A DNA stretch of 64,000 nucleotides from Lepas anatifera. Lineage: Eukaryota; Arthropoda; Thecostraca; Lepadidae. A model generated the notes under the pieces. That model was not told the DNA's origin, did no database searches, and saw nothing but the letters and a program-made list of their open reading frames with translations. Of this stretch, positions 37,321 through 49,726 are shown one piece after another; within the stretch, counting starts at the first letter, position 1, and the number at the start of each line of letters is the position of its first letter. Made by a program: the position numbers and the translations under genes. The stretch spans positions 962,501-1,026,500 of the forward strand of contig JAOTON010002243.1 of assembly GCA_034440635.1 (NCBI GenBank), written 5' to 3'.

Positions 37321-38607
37321 TCAAACTTTTGGAAGTTGAAGGGCAAATTGTGTAAATGCTCCTTCTCCTGACTTTGTTTATTTACTCTGTTTACTTTAGA
37401 AGTAGTTCTGCTTCAATCCCGAGCAGGTGCTGCCGGGTAGGTAAAATTGCTCATTTTGAAAACGGGATCCTCAAGTATAAGCTTTGAGTGCAGTGCACTA
37501 TAATTATCCGGCTGCGTTCGTTACGACATTCAAGTATCGCTGAATATAGTCATTAAGAGAATATCCACGCAAAAGATGCATCACAAACACGGTGGCAGAA
37601 AAAGTGGTTTTGTCACATTGCTTTTCAGTCCTCCAGACAAAAGGCTTTCATCATAAGATTTATAGACTGACATTACCAGTGACAAATGGCAGCAAATACC
37701 CCAGCTTCATGTCTCTCAGCTATACTCGGAGTCGAATACCCCGAAGGTTATTTACAGGCATCCATCCAGAGTACCTAGTAAAAAGAAAGACAGGGCTTCC
37801 TTCTGAAGAGGTTAGAAGGACGTTCACGTAAGTTTTAGCGCTTATTTATTTGTACAATGATTAAGATAAGTTCCATGAATAAATGAATTCAGAAAATGAA
37901 TATATACACTGAATCATTTATTTACAAAAACAAATAAGATACGAAAATGTATCTGGAGGCTCCACCATCCACTAAAAGGTTGGGTAAGGTTAGATAAATC
38001 TGAAAAAGCGTGTATGGTATGAACAGGCACCGCGAGGGGGAAACCATGCACAGTTGTAATGTGCTGGTGACTCCAGCTTATAGGGTCACATTTTCTCAAA
38101 CCTAGGTTTTGAGAATCCATGAGCTTAGGTGATCATGGTATTTACGATTTTATTTAAAACAACAGCTACCTGCCTAACACTGCTATATACCACTGACGGG
38201 CAAGATGTGATGGGTACTGTAATGAAAAGATGTTTAGCCAAGAGCCGGGAACATGCAATTCAAACATAAAGAAATTGTTATGTTTTGGAATTAGTGACTG
38301 TTTGCTCTAGATTTTTAGAGGATTCAATAATTAGCTGAAATCCCTAACTTCGAACAAACGACCCTTAACAGACTTAATAATGATGCAAACAGAGTCGGTC
38401 TTCTTTGTTCCACACACCATTTGGTTTCAAATAAAAATGTCAATCCGTTCAATTGTTACCCCGAGTCAGCAGTTATGCGCGCTGTGGACAAAGTTATCGA
38501 TTTGCCTTTTGCGATGCATTAAGTGCTTTGAAAAACAGTTAACTTGACTAATTCATTAATTTTATCTCACTAAGCAGTTCGACTTCACTGCTGTTCACTA
38601 AATGCTT
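37321..38607. other. unassigned stretch
   Basis: No supportable feature. Confidence 0.4.
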
Positions 38608-38743
38608 CTTCAGCCTGTCCCCAGCCGTCAATACTCTTCAGCCTGTCTCCAGCCGGTAATGCTCTTCAGCCTGTCTCCAGTCGGTAATGCTCTTCAGCCT
38701 GTCTCTTGCCGGTAATGTTCTTCAGCCTGTCTCCAGCCGGTAT
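38608..38743 (+). repeat. 28-bp minisatellite, about 5 units
   Basis: Five tandem copies built on CTTCAGCCTGTCTCCAGCCGG followed by TAATGCT, with small substitutions. Confidence 0.9.
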
Positions 38744-38929
38744 AGAAACCACTCGACAACTGATCACTATTATTGTTGGATTCTTATAAAACATCAAAAG
38801 ACCTAACCACTGTGTGTCATGTTTTGGGACTGACTTCGACGCTCAGATGCGAAACAAAGTTTTCACCTGCTGATCCCCACTCTCGCCCTTTTGTCGAGGG
38901 TAGTGTGGGGATCGGAAAGACTTGTGCAG

Positions 38930-39005
38930 AATACTCACCCGGGGATTCGAACCCGGCGCAGCGGCGTGGACGTCGAGTGGTCTTCCCCACGCCGCCGCGT
39001 ACCTG
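38930..39005 (-). other. tRNA B-box-like block with long hairpin
   Basis: The minus strand has GGGTTCGAATCCC, a perfect Pol III B-box/T-loop. It is preceded by a 9-bp stem GCGGCGTGG/CCACGCCGC around a 17-base loop. No A-box or acceptor stem, so not a tRNA; possibly part of a SINE. Confidence 0.35.
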
Positions 39006-40801
39006 ATCCCAAATCCCGCCCGATGCTGATAGGACAATATGATTTTTTTCCTGTCCGCAAAAGTTTGTTCACGACCTCATGCTGGAAAGACAATTCCCTG
39101 AGGGGGAAGACGTCACCTACTGCATCGAGCGGCATCATCTTTCATGTCATGGGCTGCAAGAAATTGAAGTTAGAATTCGTTGATGGATCATCGAATATCA
39201 AATAGAATGAAAAGCTTAATGGATACAAGAAGATAGAAAATAACTCAAACCGTACGCTTCTCTCGTAATTTTTTTGACAGATTCGACGAAATCGCGATGA
39301 CTCTTTGTGGCACACAAATCCACAACCTGATACCTAAACCTCATCCACAACCTAAAATCTGATATTTTGCCGGGAAAGATATGTTTTTATATTTATTTAT
39401 CATTTAGTTATTTATTTATTTATCATTTATTCGACATAATTGGGGTAACTGGAGACTAAGTGATTAAAGTAATCTAGCAATTCCAACATAATTTGGCCTT
39501 CACTTACCCGTTTAATAATTTGTTCCAACATAAACTCAATAGGACCCGTCCGACCTTTCGTTATAAATATATGTGCATAATTAATCCAGCACGATTCTTT
39601 GAGTATGCATACCACTCAGGTAGTATGGATTTTAGATTAGAATACAATGCCAGTTAACTGCAGATAATCTTTACTTGGAGCTTAGGCACCTGTACTGTGC
39701 ACGAATCCAATCTGCGCTTGCCTTGGCTGCCGGCATCGCTATAACTTCTCAAGCCTGCTCTTCAAATATTGGAAATAAATATACACATCTGTAGAGCAGC
39801 CCATCCTATTTTTGCATGCTATGCCGGTGCCTAAGTTAAATGTAAAAAGCTGTGTACATCTTTCTTTGTGTACATTTTGATTTTTTTAAACATCATTTTA
39901 TATTAAACATTTTGTGTACATCCTTTTATATTCAATATGTACATTAGGGTGCGTCAAAAAACTAGTATTGCTCTGGGGATAGTTCACAACACTGTAACTC
40001 ATGCGTATTGCTAAGAAAATACTGCCAGAAAATTATTACACTTCTAGAATAGCATCTTTATGCCGCGCAGACAACTGACAGTTTGTCCCAATTCCACCTT
40101 ACTAGGCATGGACCATACCAGGTCCCAGATCCAGCCGCCTAACTAACCTATAAATCCATCTCCCATTTCACTATTGTCATGTAGGTGATACAGAAGATCA
40201 GTCCGATGTTCAATGACAGAGAACGGATAATTAGGAGCGGCAAACACCAATGAGGTTACGTATTTTTTGTTTCCCGCCTTAGCTTCGTTGTCATAGCAAC
40301 GGTAGCCTGGAATAGCACGTGTGCATGTGCGTTCCCAGCGTTGAAATAATCAGCTCTAGCCGCAGAGGGGTTCGCCGGCGCGGTCGGGAGTGGCGAGAAC
40401 TGGTTTTGTGGGCTCCGTCATCACTGATCATCACCAGGGAGGGACGGGTCGGACTTCTTAGTTAACATGTTGAGCTGAGACTGTCTGGCCCTATCTAAGG
40501 ACAATCCTGGCTGGGCTAGAACAGTGATCCCTTTTTAATAGGCTTAAAAAACATGCAATGAAGGCATAGATTTGGGGCCTGTTTTGCCTGGTATGGTGTT
40601 GTTGAGCGGCCGCTGATTGTCGGATCGGGGACTGTGTATGAACCCTGGCGAGACCACCAATGAAGGTCATTTGAAGGGGGAAGCATTTAGGGTCATTCGA
40701 GCCTGTAGCCATTTTTGCAGGGCAATAATCCTTAACTTGTGTTATCAAGGGAACCCTATCGTATTTTCCAGTCCCCTTTCTGGTGTTTTGCTTTTTCACA
40801 G
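39006..40801. other. unassigned stretch
   Basis: No feature recognised. The sequence just before 40802 is a pyrimidine-rich run ending CACAG, which could be a splice acceptor for the following pseudogene. Confidence 0.35.
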
Positions 40802-43800
40802 ATGTCCTCCACGAGGTCCGCTGACAAGTTATGGCTCCTAGGAGCCCCAGCAACTGAACAACAGCCAAGAAATGTTCTCCCAAACCGTGAGGAAGTCCTA
40901 TGTGCTTTGCAGTGCCATGCAGAGCGGGAACCCTCGTGATTTGGCGTTCTCAGTTCGGCAGACGGCACTCAGAGTGCAACATCAGTACTCCAAGGCGAAC
41001 ATTCCGACCATTGATACATGTCATATTGTCCAGAAAGCAGGGTGTCTGCACGGGGAATACAATGGATTGAATACATCGAAATCCCGGACAGCAGGGCACG
41101 CTGAGGAATACCGGGCAAATTTCATTGTTTTCTGCCACAATTTGGCCATGTCGCACAAGGCCTTGCCTGTGATCAAGATCGAAGAGGACCGCGAGTTCCT
41201 TGAAGCTCAGAGGAAGCCGGGCAGGCAGGGGAAGATGGGCGGTGTGGATCGGGCCTGGGTGGAAAAAGAGACACGGACACAGCAGCGAGGGGACGCTGAA
41301 GAGAGTCGACCCGCACAGGAAAGCTATGATTTCGAAGAAACACAGATTCTTGTTGAGCTCGAGTCTTCGACCTCGTCCGCTTCATCTGAAGAGCAAGAAG
41401 CGACACCATCTCCACCAAATATATTCCGCCAAGCGAAACCGCAGAGAGTGGTCATATCCCGGCAAGTTTCTGCTGCTCTGGACCGGACCAACATAAGTGA
41501 CCGTCAAGCTGCACACGTGCTGCTTCCATTCGCGGAGGAGCTGGGAGCAAATGCTGCAGATTTATCGTTGAGTGCAAGCGCGGTTAATGGGTAGCGAAGA
41601 CGTCATTGCCAGAAGACCGCAGAGCTAAAGCGAAAGTTTCACTCCTGAAGTACCGCTCACACTCCACTGGGATGGAAAACTGATGTCCTCTCTCACAAGG
41701 GAAGTAGCCGGGCACCGACTGCCGATCCTCGTTTCTGGAGAAGGCGTGGAGAAGATCCTCGCAGTTCCCATCACTGACGGCAAAGCGGAGCCTACGGCAA
41801 ACACCATCCATTCCGTCATATCCGAGTGGGCTATCTCCGATCGAATTCGAGCGCTGTGCTTCGACACAACGGCGCAGCAAATCCTAGGTCGTGATTTGCT
41901 TCATTTCATCTGTCGCCATTGCGTGCTAGACAGTCTGCTTCAAGCTGTTCTTTCATCCCTATTCCCAGAAGCATCTCAAAGTCCTGATATTATTGTCTTT
42001 GTCCGTTTCCGAGAGTTCTGGCCGTTTGTTGATCAAGATCAGTACAGGACAGCAAACGAAGAGCTCAAGGAGGACTGGGTGGACGACGTCCTCAAACTCT
42101 GCCAAGGCTACCTCCGATAGGATCATTAACACACGCATTGACGGGGGTCTGAGCCACCTGCGCTTTGACGGAGGGGGCGGGTACCCGCCCCCCCTAAGAC
42201 CTCGAGAACCACGGTAGGTAGCGAAAAACGGTAAACGGCGTTGGGTAGCTCACCAAATTTTCTATCGAAAATACTTGAATCATTTTTTTCAGGTCACATT
42301 TAAGGTCACGAGAGGTCAAAACATGTCGTCATAGGGATAACATGTAAATGAAGGCTTTCGGCCATTACATCTGAACAAGCAAAGATAGAGCAAAATGACT
42401 TCAACTGTATGAATCCTCGCAGCAAGCTGAATCGAATGCTATATAATTTGACCTTGCTAGGTCAAATCAAGTATTTGACCTGACCAGAGGTCAGGTCAAG
42501 TTCAAATTATATAAAATGCCTATCATTAGAACTGCAAAGACAAGGCGAGTCTAATGCAGCTAAAATAAACGCTCTATCACCATCCATTACTGAGTTATTC
42601 AGTCAAAACAATTTTTCCCATGTATTTCCAATGAAGATGTCATGGCTCGTACCTGACCTTAGGTCATCAATATCAAAAATACCCGAACAAATTTTAGAGA
42701 ACTCGGTGGGCCCATTATGTGATGTGAGTTTCAGTTGGATAAGTTCGCCCTATTCCGACTTATGCTATCTTAAACTTTGAGGTCAGGTCACTTGACCTGT
42801 ACTGGTGACCTGACCTGAGATGACCTAACCTTAAAAGTTTCACAGAAGTTGTAAACATGAGAGAAAAGGTATGCCAAGTACGGTGGCGTAACGCGCCGCT
42901 ATTTTTGTGCTCTCTCCGAAAAACCCGAGGGGGGCGGGTACCTACCCTCCCCCGTCAATGCCAGTGTTAAGGTGACGAATATCGATTACTGTTAGATCTT
43001 GGCGTAATTTTTCATGGAGGCAAGAATATTTCCTTCCTCAAGCCGGGAAGAGTCCATCGTGCTCAGTGGATGGCTAGAGTGATTTAATCTCTGAAAATGT
43101 GGATCTTCGCGCGCCTCAGTTCGCTGAATGCCACAAGTAGCTGCCATCCACTTCACGCCCAGTCAAGACCGCAGTGCTTCCAAAGCTGGGCGAGATCTGC
43201 GTCTTCATCATGCGCCACTACATTTAGGCGGAGTTCTCAGCTGCGTGTTCTGCAAACACACCATGAAACGACCCTAACCTATGCAAATCCCCCACAAAAG
43301 AAACAAACAGGGTGATCAGAGAAGCACGACTGAAGCCGTTGAAACATCACATGTGGTTCCTGTCTGAAGTGACAGTTGGACTTGCGCTTTTTGACGATGA
43401 GCTGTCCCTGGAGGAGAAGCGGAGAGTTGTTATCAACCACCAAAGAGTGCAGGGATCAGAGGAAGCTGCACCCAGGATTCGCATCGAGGGGGCTGACGTA
43501 ATCAACAAGACCGTTACTTACTTTGTCACAAAAAGTACAGAGAAGTTCCTAGATCTTCTTAAAATCAAACAAGGATTTCTTGGCGTCTATTCAGCCCAGC
43601 TAGAGACCTATTCGTTGTGCCCGGCCAGTGCTAAGCGAGTAGGTGGGCTTAAACATAAACGCCGCAGCGGAACGAGGAGTCAGTGTAGCGCATGACTTAA
43701 TGAAGAGCCCAAGAACAAAGTCAAAAGAGCAGCTGCAGTGCCTCCTGCAGGTGGTGGAACAGCACCGGAAGATGTATCCGACGGCCAAGAAAGGAATCTG

Positions 43801-43810
43801 CGCGAATTAG
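40802..43810 (+). pseudogene. decayed copy of a multicopy, transposon-associated invertebrate protein family
   Basis: Consecutive segments in shifting frames line up in order with a protein family I recall as highly repeated and uncharacterised in arthropod and cnidarian genomes. They are: ATG at 40802 with LWLLGAP; IPTID, then KIEEDREFLEAQRKPG and GGVDRAWVEKE (to about 41290); an acidic/Ser-rich linker; LDRTNISDRQA; LHWDGKL, LPILVSGEGVEKIL, CFDTTAQ, GRDLLHFICRHCV (41650-41940); a DEYRLLLDLGVIF and HRAQWMARVI segment (42971-43070); MWFLSEVTVGLALFDDEL (43345-43400); and AERGVSVAHDL plus LLQVVEQHRKMYP up to a TAG at 43808-43810. The CFDTT...CRHH-like pattern suggests an RNase H-fold transposase ancestry (inference). 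Breaks: frameshifts near 40935, 41595, 43310 and 43650, several stops, and insertion of element A3 at 42126-42970. Not functional as read. Confidence 0.75.
42126..42970 (+). mobile_element. family-A TTAA element (copy A3) inside the pseudogene
   Basis: Starts TTAACACACGCATTGACGGG, ends CAATGCCAGTGTTAA, TTAA both sides, 845 bp. It carries AGGTCA-CT-TGACCT at 42785-42798, an inverted-repeat nuclear-receptor-type site. Removing it with one TTAA rejoins the pseudogene segments in one frame, so it is a simple TTAA insertion younger than the host copy. Confidence 0.9.
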
Positions 43811-44093
43811 GGCCAGAGATTCTGAATTGTGCGGCATGAGCATTGTGGTGTAGCACATTATCCGTCAATGAATAAAAGTATGGCCACCGCGCGATATGAA
43901 TATATTGTCTGATCGAAAAGAAATCTCTCTCAGGCTGCTTCCTTTGAAAAAGGAACACATTAAGAGGCTGCGCGTGAACTTAAATTATTTTGAAATTTGA
44001 GTCTTATTAGTGTGACTCTCCCTAATGTACATCAAAATCAGGGGGATGAGTTAACGCAGAGCGAGTTCCTAGACGTGGAAATCCAGATATCCA
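43811..44093. other. unassigned stretch
   Basis: Short spacer between the pseudogene and the C3 element; nothing recognised. Confidence 0.4.
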
Positions 44094-45100
44094 TTGACAC
44101 GCGCCCCGCTGGGGTCCCTGACATGATATGCCCCGATAGGGGCGTATTTCGCCCTCCCCCTCCGTACCTCATTTCCCAGAAGAGTCAATAAAAATACGGA
44201 CAGCGTTCGAAAGCTCTTGACGAGACATGCAATTATAAGTACCATTTTCTATCAGGTTAATATTGAGGGCAGCAGAGGTCAAGGAAAGTTAAACATAGGC
44301 TTACACTAGAACACTGTACATTTTTCCATATATGTTTTTACTCAGCGGAGCTAGAGCAAATATTTAGGCATCATTAGGGTCCTCATAGTGGCAAATAGAT
44401 TGATGCATAATCTGACCTTGCTAGGTCAGATGGTACATATGGCCTGACATTGAGCTAGTCCAGGATTACATGGTGATCTGGTATAGTCATAATGCATATT
44501 AATCGAATCTCTGTGGCAAGATAAGCCCATGCAAGCAAAATGAAAGCTTTATCTCAATTCAGGGCGACGTTATAACAAAACCATCACTGTATGCTTATGT
44601 AACCTCACATGACCTTTGAGAGGTCAGATGGTCAAAACCTCAAATTTAGGGTAAAGATCACGGTAAGAATATATGACATGAAGACTCTCAAGTTGATCTG
44701 TCCAGTATTTACTGAAAACGAGCCTCTTCTTTTTTACCATGGACTTATAATGGGGTGACCGACAAATCGGCCCCATCTTAGGTCAACGATATGAAAATTC
44801 CGAGATAACAGATTTGTAGACTCTAATAACCTTATCATATCGCGAAAGGTCAAACGGATCGGCGGCAGATTTTTCTTTGGGGCCACTTCAAACTCGTGAC
44901 TTTGGGTTTTATGATAGGGCCGCCTAACCTCAAATAGCTCCTTGACCAAACATGCCTTGACCTTGAAAAATTGTTCAGATGCGTGAAGTTGCTCAGGAAT
45001 AAGTTAATGTAAGTTGTGTTGTTTTCTGTTTCGTCGTTTTTACGTTATTTGGGGAAAACCAGGAGGGGGCGAAGTCCACCTCCAACGGGGCGCGTGTTAA
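44094..45100 (+). mobile_element. family-C TTAA element (copy C3)
   Basis: Right end CAACGGGGCGCGTGTTAA with TTAA at 45097-45100. The left end CACGCGCCCCGCTGGGGTCC is preceded by TTGA, a mutated TTAA. 1,007 bp, no transposase, TGACCT-rich. The right end stops about 20 bp before a perfect-register 60-bp tandem array. Confidence 0.75.
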
Positions 45101-45120
45101 GACATTGAATGAATCACAAG

Positions 45121-45720
45121 TTCCATTGCCTATAAGGCCTGAGCTCCAGAGATCAGTTTCGTTATTGACTACGCCAGATGTTCCCTAGTTCCTAAAGCTT
45201 GTGCTTTAGAGATAGGTTTCGCTCTTGATGCTGCCAGGTATTTTATGGTTCCTGAAAGTTGATATTTAGAGGTCAATGTAACTTTTGACTCTATCAGAAG
45301 TTCCATCGTTCATAAGACCTGAGATCCAGAGACCACTTTCGCTCTTGACTCCGTCAGATATTCCATGGTTCGTAATACTTGAGTTCCAGAGATCAGTTTA
45401 ACTTTTGACACTACCAGAAGTTCCATGCTTCATAAGACCTGAGCCCGATAGACCAGTTTCGCTCTTGACTCCATCAGATGTTCCATAGTTCCTCAGATTT
45501 GAGTTTCAGATTTGAGTTCAAATTTTGACTATATTAGAAGTTCCATGGTTCATAAGACCTGAGCGCTAGAGACCAGTTTCGCTCTTGACTCCATCAGATG
45601 TTCCATGGTTCCTAAGACATGAGTTCCAGAGATCAGTTTAACTTTTGACTCTATCCGAAGTTCCATGGTTCATAAGGCCTGAGTTCCAGTGACCAGTTTC
45701 GCTGTTGACTCCGTCAGATG
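45121..45720 (+). repeat. 60-bp satellite in 120-bp higher-order dimers, ten units
   Basis: Ten consecutive units of exactly 60 bp, each starting with a TTCCATGGTTC-like motif. From 45241 two monomer types alternate. One has GTTTAACTTTTGAC and ends AGAAG (45241, 45361, 45481, 45601). The other has GTTTCGCTCTTGACTCC and ends AGATG or AGATA (45301, 45421, 45541, 45661). This is a dimeric higher-order repeat. The first two units are more diverged. Confidence 0.95.
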
Positions 45721-46321
45721 CTGCGGGGGCGATATCATCCAGGGGGAGTCGTCCGCGGTGAGCAGTTCCCCGTTCGCTTGTGCAACCGCAGCAGCTCTGA
45801 GAAACGCTAAGGGTGGAAGTTTTGCGCAGATTAGAGGTGCTTGAGAGACGTGTTTTGACGCTGCAGACACCCAGCATGGAAACTTGCCGACGTTTGATCC
45901 GATTACGGGACGCTTACCAGGGTAGATGTCGGAGAAAACTGAGGAACAAACATCAGACGTCATCTGACAGGACGGATGTTGGAGCACACTGAGGAACAAA
46001 CATCAGACACCATCTGACACTTGTCCTCCCCTTGGCCTTTCCTCCATTTGTTTCGGGCAGTTTACATTGTTTAAGTGTTGCATTTGCGCTCGAATGCATC
46101 ATCTCTAAGGGGCTCAAATGGAGTAGGAGCAGAGACCCGAGCTTGAACCTGACTGCGAGACGCAGTATCGCAACATTTTTCAACTGGAACAGGAATTATT
46201 CTACACTGTAAGAATTTCACACCTTTGATGCCAAAACAGACGGCTATCACTTGTCGAGAAATCCCAGCTGGCTCATCTCGTCGGGAAATTCTGGTTCAGG
46301 TTGCAGGTAGCACGCAGGGTG
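45721..46321. other. unassigned stretch with a short direct repeat
   Basis: A GAGGAACAAACATCAGAC block is repeated at about 45940 and 45991 with CATCTGACA after each copy. Otherwise nothing recognised. Confidence 0.4.
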
Positions 46322-47164
46322 TTAACACGCGCATTGACGGGGGTCTGAGCCACCTTCGCATTGACGGGGGGCGGGTACCCGCCCCTAAGATCTCGAGAAC
46401 CACGGTAGGTAGCGAAAAACGGTAAAAGGCGTTGGGCTGCCCATCCACTTCTCCATCGAAAACATTTGTACCATTTTTTGTCAGGTCACATTTAAGGTCA
46501 CGAGAGGTCAAAACATGCCCATCATAGGGATAACATGTAAATTCAGTTTTTCGGCCATTACATCTGAACAAGTAAAGATAGAGCAAAACTACTTACACTG
46601 TATGAATCCTCTTAGCAAGCCAAATCGAATGATATATAATTTGACCTTGCTAGGTCAAATCAAGGATTTGACCTGACCTGAGGTCAGGTCAGGGTCAAAT
46701 TATATAAAATGCATATCATTAGAACCGCAAAGCCCAGGCGAGTCTAATGCAGCTAAAATAAATGCTCTATCACCATCCGTTACTGAGTTATTCCGTAAAA
46801 ACAATTTTTCTCAGGTATTTCCTATGGAGAGGTCATGCCTCGTACCTGACCTTAGGTCATCGATATCAAAAATACCGGAACATATTTTAGAGAACTAGGA
46901 GGGGCCATTATGTGATATGAGTTTCAATTGGATAAGTTCACCCTGCTCCGACTTATGCTATCTTAAACTTTTTTGAGGTCGGGTCACTTGACCTGTACTG
47001 CTGACCTGACCTGAGATGACCTAACCTTAAAATTTTCACAGAAGTTGTAAAAATGATGAGGGAAAAGGTATACCAAGTACGGCGGCGCTACGCGCCGCCG
47101 TTTTTCTACTGTCTCCGAAAAACCCGAGGGGGCGGGTACCCGCCCCCGTCAATGCGCGTGTTAA
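46322..47164 (+). mobile_element. family-A TTAA element (copy A4)
   Basis: Well-preserved copy: TTAACACGCGCATTGACGGG at left, CGTCAATGCGCGTGTTAA at right, 843 bp. At 46669-46691 two TGACCT and two AGGTCA half-sites form a perfect 23-bp everted palindrome around one G. TTGACCTTGCTAGGTCAA (46641-46658) is a second palindrome. A GC hairpin followed by a T run lies at about 47081-47105 near the right end. No transposase. Confidence 0.9.
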
Positions 47165-48353
47165 TTCTTCGTCTTAGAAGTCCCAACTCTACCTTACGAA
47201 TATATCGGGAGTAATGCCGCATCCTTTAAAGGGAATGTGGCACCTTGGTCGAATCCTGGAATTTAGTGTAATTAGGCGTACTTTTAGCCGAAAATAATGA
47301 AACCACTCATGATTTATCTGAAAAATGTACAATAAGCGCAATATTTTGTTTTCTAAAATACTCCCCTAGGAAAAGAAACAAATATCTGCCTGTGGATGAT
47401 GTCATGATCTGGCACACCATACTTGAAACGCTTCAAGGGCTTCAATTCAACTGGCATCCTACCTCACTCCCGGAAAGACGTGAGGTGCGGTGCTCTCTTG
47501 AGAATTCGTGATTTTCTGTGGTTTGTGCGGAATGGAAGGGTAAGAGGTGGTTACAGTTGGTTACTTCACTCGGTGCACAATCCTATGATAAAAATTTTGC
47601 CTAAAAATCACTCTCAACCTGCTTAGTTCGACTTCTCTTGTTTGGGAAGGAGACCTTAATTCCTGCTTTGTTTACATTCTGCTCGCATTGCGCCCATTTT
47701 GATTTTGTGAACGTAGAGGAAATCTGGTCTATTTTCGAGCACAATCCAAAAGGTTTATAGATACCCCCGCTAATTGTTATTGTTTTGTGTACGCCGCTCA
47801 TGAACTTTAGCTCCCGCTTTTGCTCGCTCTTTTTGCGCAGCCGTTCGTAGATCTGTTCAGAAAACACGCTAGATTTTTTGGGGGAGAAATCAGAGTTTAT
47901 TGTGACTCGGTTCTCCAAATATTTTCCCTTGGAAACAATTTATCAAACAAACCACGCCACTCTGATTTTCTCGTCCTTATCGGGCTGAACATTGGACTGC
48001 CCTCCCTGGGTAAAGCCATTGGCTGAATGGTAGTCCGCAGTAGTTGCGGAATAGAAGTAACTGCTGATCTTTGACTCCCAAAAAGGGTCGCATGCTAGCT
48101 AAGGTTGGTACTAGTGCTAAAATATGAAGTGCTAAAATGTGTTAGTACATTGTTGGACCAACCCCACCAGCACCTATGATTTGAGACAATGATTTTTGTG
48201 TACTGAAATCGCCAGCAGCATATCTGGGTGGTCCCTTACCACGTGCTGGATAGCCTGACGCTTCGGGAGTCCCACCTGTTCGGATTTAACTATTTTCTCG
48301 TCCTGTCCTGTGAATGACCCACTGATAGATCCCTGCAATGATAAAGTACCTGA
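47165..48353. other. spacer with an AGGG-type TTAA terminus at 47226
   Basis: TTAAAGGGAATGTGGCACCTT begins at 47226; its exact inverse ends at 57716, see the findings. The minus-strand open frame at 47601-47918 is lysine-rich and unrecognised. Confidence 0.4.
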
Positions 48354-49726
48354 TTGCATGCAATGGCTCCGCTTAACGCAAAGTACATAGACACTCGCTT
48401 CGAAAGGCTCACAGAGGAAAATTCTGAACTTCGAAAGGAGGTTGAAAGCCTCAAAGAAAGTATCACCAGTCTGAAAGCAGAGGTTGAGGGTTTGCAGTTT
48501 GTAATATCTGAGAATGTGGTGAGGAGGGAGTTTGTAGAGACAAACCTTGCCTCAGTTACAGCGGGGTGCACATCCCTCCCAGAAAACCTGGTCTCTGTTA
48601 GGGCTGAATGTGCAGGGACCACTCTGGAACAGTCTAGACTGAGGACAGCGGTGTAGGTCCAAGCACAATATAGCCGCCTCACTACTCTGCTGTTGTCTGG
48701 AGATGCAATCCCAGAATATGATCCAAATGAGGACACCCTGCTGAAGGCTCTAGCTCTGATAAGGGACTACCTAGGCATCACGGTCCATTCCTTGGCAACA
48801 TCTGCTTGCCACCGACTTCAAAATCGCAATGTCATCCTCATCCGCTTCCTCAACTACAATGGGCGTGAAGCAGTGTACAAAAAGCGGATCAGACCCCTAA
48901 GAAGAGGTCTCTCTATACATGAGAGCCTCACTGCTGAGCGCCTGGCCGTGGTGAAGATGCTGAGATCAATCCACCATCCAAAAGCCACTAGCCCCTTGCA
49001 CACTCACTACCCGAGTCGAGGCAAAATTTTCATAAAGCCCAAGGGATCAAACAGACCCATTGAAGTTAAGATAGGGGTGACAAGGGAGGAAGTCCTAGCC
49101 CTCTGTAACACCAGGAACGTGACTCAGCCTTTGGCTCCCGTCCCAACACCCTACAACCACACAGATGTTCCGGGAGCTGCCTCCTCTGCACAGACAGCGC
49201 CCCCTCCCCTGCAGCCACTTGTACTGACACTTCTATGGCCACCCAAAGTCCAGATGAACTCACCACTGAAGCCTCCAGTAGACCGAAGTCCCGCAGTGCA
49301 CCTATACTGCCTGGATCTGCTGTAGATCAAGCCCAGCCAACTCCAGATGAAGTGGCAAGTGAGGCCCCGCAGCACACAGTCGCCTCAATAGAGGTACCCA
49401 ATGCTTCACCGAGTTCAGCAGACTCTTCTGCCTCTGAAGAGCTGAGACTGGCAGAACAGTCTAAAACGAGTGAACCTGCAGTGCCCGGGGAGGGGCGTCC
49501 AGCCCTGGTACCAGACTATAACACAGGGGAGCAACTCCTGGCTGGGACTGAGACAGGTACTGATGCATACTCTTCAACCCGGCTCTCCCCGACTCCAAAC
49601 CAGAACATGGGGGTACGCTGCCTGTCATTTCCAAACCGGTCACACCTGAAGGCCCACCCTCCAATTCTATCCAACAAAATACTAGTGCCACCCCGAAGAC
49701 CTACAGGGCAAAATTGTATCAGGTAG
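48354..49726 (+). pseudogene. LINE ORF1 (coiled coil plus nucleic-acid-binding domain), broken
   Basis: Starts at the ATG at 48354. Residues about 15-60 are heptad-rich (LTEENSELRKEVESLKES), a coiled coil as in ORF1p trimers. A TAG at 48654-48656 interrupts the frame. The same frame resumes with an RRM/CTD-like region (HRLQNRNVILIRFLNYNGRE, then SIHESLTAERL), the pattern of CR1/L2/Jockey-type ORF1 proteins. After about 49230 a frameshift leads into a Pro/Ser/Glu-rich tail (frame of 49235-49726). ORF1p would bind LINE RNA in the RNP. ORF2 follows about 240 bp downstream. Confidence 0.7.

Noticed and set aside
45121..45720. CRISPR-like array
   Set aside because: There are no unique spacers between conserved repeats; the units are contiguous 60-bp satellite monomers in a eukaryotic setting.
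47601..47918. Lysine-rich minus-strand open frame of 105 codons
   Set aside because: Checked as a candidate Ig exon or transposase fragment; no conserved motif or splice context seen.
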